Shown here piece after piece: positions 61,353-64,000 of a DNA stretch of 64,000 nucleotides. The notes beneath the pieces are model-generated. The model saw only the letters and a program-made list of their open reading frames with translations, was not told where the DNA came from and made no database searches. How positions within the stretch are numbered: position 1 is the first letter of the stretch; each line of letters starts with the position of its first letter. A program made the translations under genes and the position numbers. The stretch is from DASWJZ01 sp963761005. GTDB taxonomy: Bacteria > Pseudomonadota > Alphaproteobacteria > Rhizobiales > Afifellaceae. The stretch covers positions 496,001 to 560,000 of the forward strand of contig CAVXFK010000027.1 of assembly GCA_963761005.1 (NCBI GenBank). The letters run 5' to 3'.

Positions 61353-62102
61353 CTACGCAGCTGAGAGCTGCTCGAGCGTCGCTTCGTCGACGTCGTAGTT
61401 CGCGTAGACGTTCTGCACGTCGTCGTCGTCCTCGAGCGTGGCGATGAGCTTCATCAAGGTCTCCGCCTTGTCGCCCTCGACCGGCGCCAGCGTCTGCGGC
61501 TTCCACGCGGCGCGCACGGATTCCGCTTCGCCGAGCTTCTCTTCGAGCGCTCGCGCGACCGCGTTCAGATCCTCGAACGTCGTCTGGATGGCGTGACCGT
61601 CGGGGCCGCTCGTCACATCGCTCGCGCCGGCATCGACCGCCGCTTCGAGCACCGTGTCGGCGTCGCCGGCCGAGGCCGGATAGACGATCTCGCCGATGCG
61701 GTCGAACATGAAGCCGACGGAGCCGGTCTCGCCCATCGCGCCGCCATGCTTGGTGAAATAGGAGCGCACCGCGCCCGCGGTTCTGTTGCGGTTGTCGGTC
61801 AGTGCCTCGACGATCAGCGCCACGCCGCCCGGGCCATAGCCCTCGTAGCGGACCTCCTCATAGGTGTCCGCGTCGCCGCCCGACGCCTTGTTGACGGCGC
61901 GCTCGATGTTGTCCTTCGGCATCGACTGCGCGCGAGCGTTCTGGATCGCAAGGCGAAGGCGCGGATTGCCGTCGGGGTCGGGCCCACCGACCTTCGCGGC
62001 GACGGTCACCTCGCGCGCGAGCTTGGAGAACAGCTTGGAGCGCGCCGCGTCCTGCCGCCCCTTCTTGTGCATGATGTTCTTGAACTGCGAATGGCCTGCC
62101 AT
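61353..62102 (-). CDS. yebC: YebC/PmpR-type DNA-binding / translation factor
   Basis: 249 aa from ATG 62102. TACO1/YebC family: MAGHSQFKNIMHKKGRQDA, AIQNARAQSMPKDNIERAV, YEGYGPGGVALIVEALTDN and NRTAGAVRSYF. YebC proteins bind DNA as regulators or relieve ribosome stalling at proline tracts. A five-residue upstream extension is open but not used. Confidence 0.96.
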   Translation of the reverse strand: MAGHSQFKNIMHKKGRQDAARSKLFSKLAREVTVAAKVGGPDPDGNPRLRLAIQNARAQSMPKDNIERAVNKASGGDADTYEEVRYEGYGPGGVALIVEALTDNRNRTAGAVRSYFTKHGGAMGETGSVGFMFDRIGEIVYPASAGDADTVLEAAVDAGASDVTSGPDGHAIQTTFEDLNAVARALEEKLGEAESVRAAWKPQTLAPVEGDKAETLMKLIATLEDDDDVQNVYANYDVDEATLEQLSAA

Positions 62103-62222
62103 AAGGGCCCCTGTCACTTACCGGTCATGTCTGGTGGGTGGGCCGAGGATATAGGCGGGGTGAAAGCGGGCGTAAAGCCGTCGCGCCGTGGGCGACGGCA
62201 TGCATGCGCAGAGCTTTCCGCC

Positions 62223-63299
62223 TCAGGGCGTGCGCAGCCGCGCCACCATGGCAAGCGGCCGGTTGGCGAGGCGATAGATCGCGCGGCGGCAGGGCGGTTC
62301 GACGAAGCGCCAGACCGCCCAGGCGGAAGCGATCATGAAGGCGATTGTCAGCGCGACGAGAACCGGCGCGGCGAAGTCACCCTCGAAGCGGTTGAGCAGC
62401 ATGAAGCCGACATGCTGATGCAGGAGATAGAGCGGATAGGTCAGTCCGCCGATTGCGGCGACCGCCGCGGCGGGGATCGGCAGGCGGCGGACCTGAACCG
62501 CCGCGGCGACCAAGCCGACAGCCCCGAGGCCGCAGAGGACGAACGCCGTCGTGCTGGTGGCGGCGTGGTAGTGGTCGCGGAACCAGACCGCGCCGATCAT
62601 GATCTGGTCGAGCGCGACCATAACCGAGAGCACGAAGAGGGTCAGGGTCAGCACGCTGCGGTCGCCGCGGCGAAGCAGATAGATGACGACGCCGGCGACG
62701 AAGAAGCCGCTGTGGTCGGTCACGAACAGCTTCTGCAGGAGTCCCGAGCCGAGCATGTGCTCGTTCAGCATCGAGATCGCGAGCCAGGCGATCAGGATCA
62801 GCTGCGTGAAGCGCGGAAAGAGTCCGGTCGCGATCAGGAGCGCCATCCAGCCGTAGAAGACGAGCTCGTAGACGATCGACCAGTAGGCGCCGTCCATGAA
62901 GGGCTGGCCGGCGACCGGCGAGAAGACGAAAAGGTTCGCCGCCCATTGCGGGAGCGAGGTCTCGAAGCGCGGCGCGCCGATCAGCATCGTTACAAGGAAC
63001 GTCGCCGTCATGCAGAAGACGAAGGCCGGATAGATGCGGGCGAAGCGAGCGACCGCGAACTGCAGCCAGTGGCGACCCTCCGCCGACCAGGCGATGACGA
63101 AGCCGCTGATCACGAAGAAGAGGTCGACGCCGAGATATCCGTACTTGGCGACGGGGACGAGCGCGGGAAGCGATACGCGGGTCAGGTCGTCGGCCGCGGC
63201 GCCGCGAAACGAATAGTGGAAGACGACGACGCTGAGCGCTGCAAAGAGCCGGAGGACGTCGAGGCCCTCGATGCGATCGCGTTCCGACGAGCCCTTCAC
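62223..63299 (-). CDS. acyltransferase family 3 membrane protein
   Basis: 358 aa, about ten membrane helices. OafA/acyltransferase-3 fold starting RIEGLDVLRLFAALSVVVFHYSF, with the conserved histidine, then YLGVDLFFVISGFVIAWS. Such enzymes add acetyl or succinyl groups to surface sugars or lipids in the inner membrane. No sugar gene cluster is next to it. Confidence 0.9.
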   Translation of the reverse strand: MKGSSERDRIEGLDVLRLFAALSVVVFHYSFRGAAADDLTRVSLPALVPVAKYGYLGVDLFFVISGFVIAWSAEGRHWLQFAVARFARIYPAFVFCMTATFLVTMLIGAPRFETSLPQWAANLFVFSPVAGQPFMDGAYWSIVYELVFYGWMALLIATGLFPRFTQLILIAWLAISMLNEHMLGSGLLQKLFVTDHSGFFVAGVVIYLLRRGDRSVLTLTLFVLSVMVALDQIMIGAVWFRDHYHAATSTTAFVLCGLGAVGLVAAAVQVRRLPIPAAAVAAIGGLTYPLYLLHQHVGFMLLNRFEGDFAAPVLVALTIAFMIASAWAVWRFVEPPCRRAIYRLANRPLAMVARLRTP

Positions 63300-63422
63300 C
63301 GACGCCTCCTCAAGCAGGATCGCCGACGCTTAACAGCGGCTTATGCGGCGGCGCTCGATTCTTCCTGTTAGGGTTTACTCAGGCGGTGGCGATTTGGGGT
63401 GGGATTAGCCCAAGCTGTGCCG

Positions 63423-63845
63423 TTAGCCGCGCCCCTCGCGCGTCGTGCGCTCGAACGTGTCGAGCTCGTCTTCGAGATGCATCCAGAAGAGCTTCGAGGT
63501 CACGTAGGCGTGGCGGTCGGGGATGAGCCGGTCGGCCTCGTCGAAGAGTCCGGCGTGGATGTAGATCTCGCCCGGCAGGTCCTCGTGCTCGTAGCTGATC
63601 GGCGTGCCGCAATCGGCGCAGAACGAGCGCGTGACTTTCTCAGACGAGCGGCGGCGCTTCGGGTTTCCCTCGAAAACGATCTGGTCGGTTCTGAAGCCCG
63701 CCCACACCACCGCCGGCGCGCCGGTCTGGCGGCGGCAGTCCTTGCAGTGGCACCAGCTTACCTGGAACGGCGCGGCGTTCGCGGTGAAGCGGATCGCGCC
63801 GCAGGAGCAGCGGCCGTGAAGGACGGCGCTTGAAGCATTGCTCAT
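63423..63845 (-). CDS. GFA-family protein (glutathione-dependent formaldehyde-activating like)
   Basis: 140 aa. Zinc-binding GFA/DUF fold: GRCSCGAIRF, WCHCKDCRRQTG and RSFCADCGTPISYEHE, the cysteine sets of the Gfa domain. Many family members are not true formaldehyde enzymes; function unknown. Its start overlaps the partial gene at the right edge by 4 bp (ATGA). Confidence 0.93.
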   Translation of the reverse strand: MSNASSAVLHGRCSCGAIRFTANAAPFQVSWCHCKDCRRQTGAPAVVWAGFRTDQIVFEGNPKRRRSSEKVTRSFCADCGTPISYEHEDLPGEIYIHAGLFDEADRLIPDRHAYVTSKLFWMHLEDELDTFERTTREGRG

Positions 63846-64000
63846 GATGCGGCTCCGAAATCCGGCTCGGACGGCGGCAGGCCGGGACCGATCCGAAGCG
63901 GCGCGATGCGATTGGCAAGTCCGGTCTGGTCGTCGATCTCGACCGCCAGCCCGGAGAGTGCCGCGGGCCCGGGCGCCGGCTCCAGCCGCCCGGAGGGAAT
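63842..64000 (-). CDS. C-terminal part of a gene cut by the right edge
   Basis: 52 codons in frame up to TGA 63842-63844, ending with the segment PPSEPDFGAAS. Contains EIDDQTGLANRIAPLRIGPG. The family is not recognised; the frame is open to the edge and coupled to the GFA gene by the ATGA overlap. Confidence 0.6.
   Translation of the reverse strand: MPSGRLEPAPGPAALSGLAVEIDDQTGLANRIAPLRIGPGLPPSEPDFGAAS

Overview
The window is high-GC chromosomal DNA of an alphaproteobacterium, most likely of the order Hyphomicrobiales (Rhizobiales). The case rests on the gene content: a Cho-type choline ABC transporter, three cell-cycle or nucleoid proteins typical of the class (GapR, RcdA, TrcR), small DUF families typical of the class (DUF1036, DUF1192, DUF1244, DUF4164, DUF465), a split three-gene pnt transhydrogenase behind a small aa3-oxidase subunit IV, and cysteine-free ribosomal proteins L31 and L36. 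No tRNA, rRNA, CRISPR array, prophage or insertion sequence was seen.

Layout. 1-3.3 kb: choXWV choline uptake behind a perfect BetI-like palindrome. 3.4-10 kb: L36, a TPR protein, pyruvate kinase with DUF1036, a glycerate kinase with a DMT transporter, N-formylglutamate amidohydrolase with DUF1244, then gapR. 10-16.7 kb: an envelope block with PAP2 phosphatase, LpxQ-like outer-membrane barrel, DUF882/M15 peptidase, L,D-transpeptidase and an NtrC-like regulator without the sigma-54 loop. 16.8-25.5 kb: oligoendopeptidase F, an AI-2E permease with an extra C-terminal domain, an ABC1 kinase, cytochrome oxidase subunit IV and pntAA-pntAB-pntB. 25.6-30.4 kb: a broken membrane serine hydrolase, a TPR lipoprotein, S21, a Sel1 protein and a degenerate ThiE-like protein. 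30.5-37 kb: central carbon genes fba, pgk, gap and tkt on the minus strand. 37.2-44.6 kb: accessory genes (LysR, MarR, CMD, DUF1348, PPOX, VOC, BNR-repeat, cyclase-TPR, sulfotransferase). 44.9-54.6 kb: DUF4164-zapA, acyl-CoA synthetase, ICMT-like methyltransferase, two DUF465 proteins, purE-purK (purK fused to a VOC domain), efp, an inositol monophosphatase and a MotA/MotB-like pair. 54.9-64 kb: ABC exporter, rpmE, rcdA, DUF1192, quinone oxidoreductase, trcR, a TSUP permease, YebC, an acyltransferase and a GFA protein.

Six genes carry one small indel that moves a conserved protein into another frame: pntAB, the hydrolase, the cyclase, the acyl-CoA synthetase, the OmpA-like protein and the TSUP permease. 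Each can be repaired by one or two bases. This many in 64 kb of otherwise clean genes points to sequence or assembly error more than to real decay.

Nothing here is clearly a new multi-gene system. The best leads are the cell-wall-anchored MotA/OmpA-like ion-channel pair, the serine hydrolase with a membrane domain inside its catalytic fold, the PurK-VOC fusion, the NtrC-like regulator lacking GAFTGA, and a possible short transcript with a tiny ORF and strong terminator next to DUF1192.
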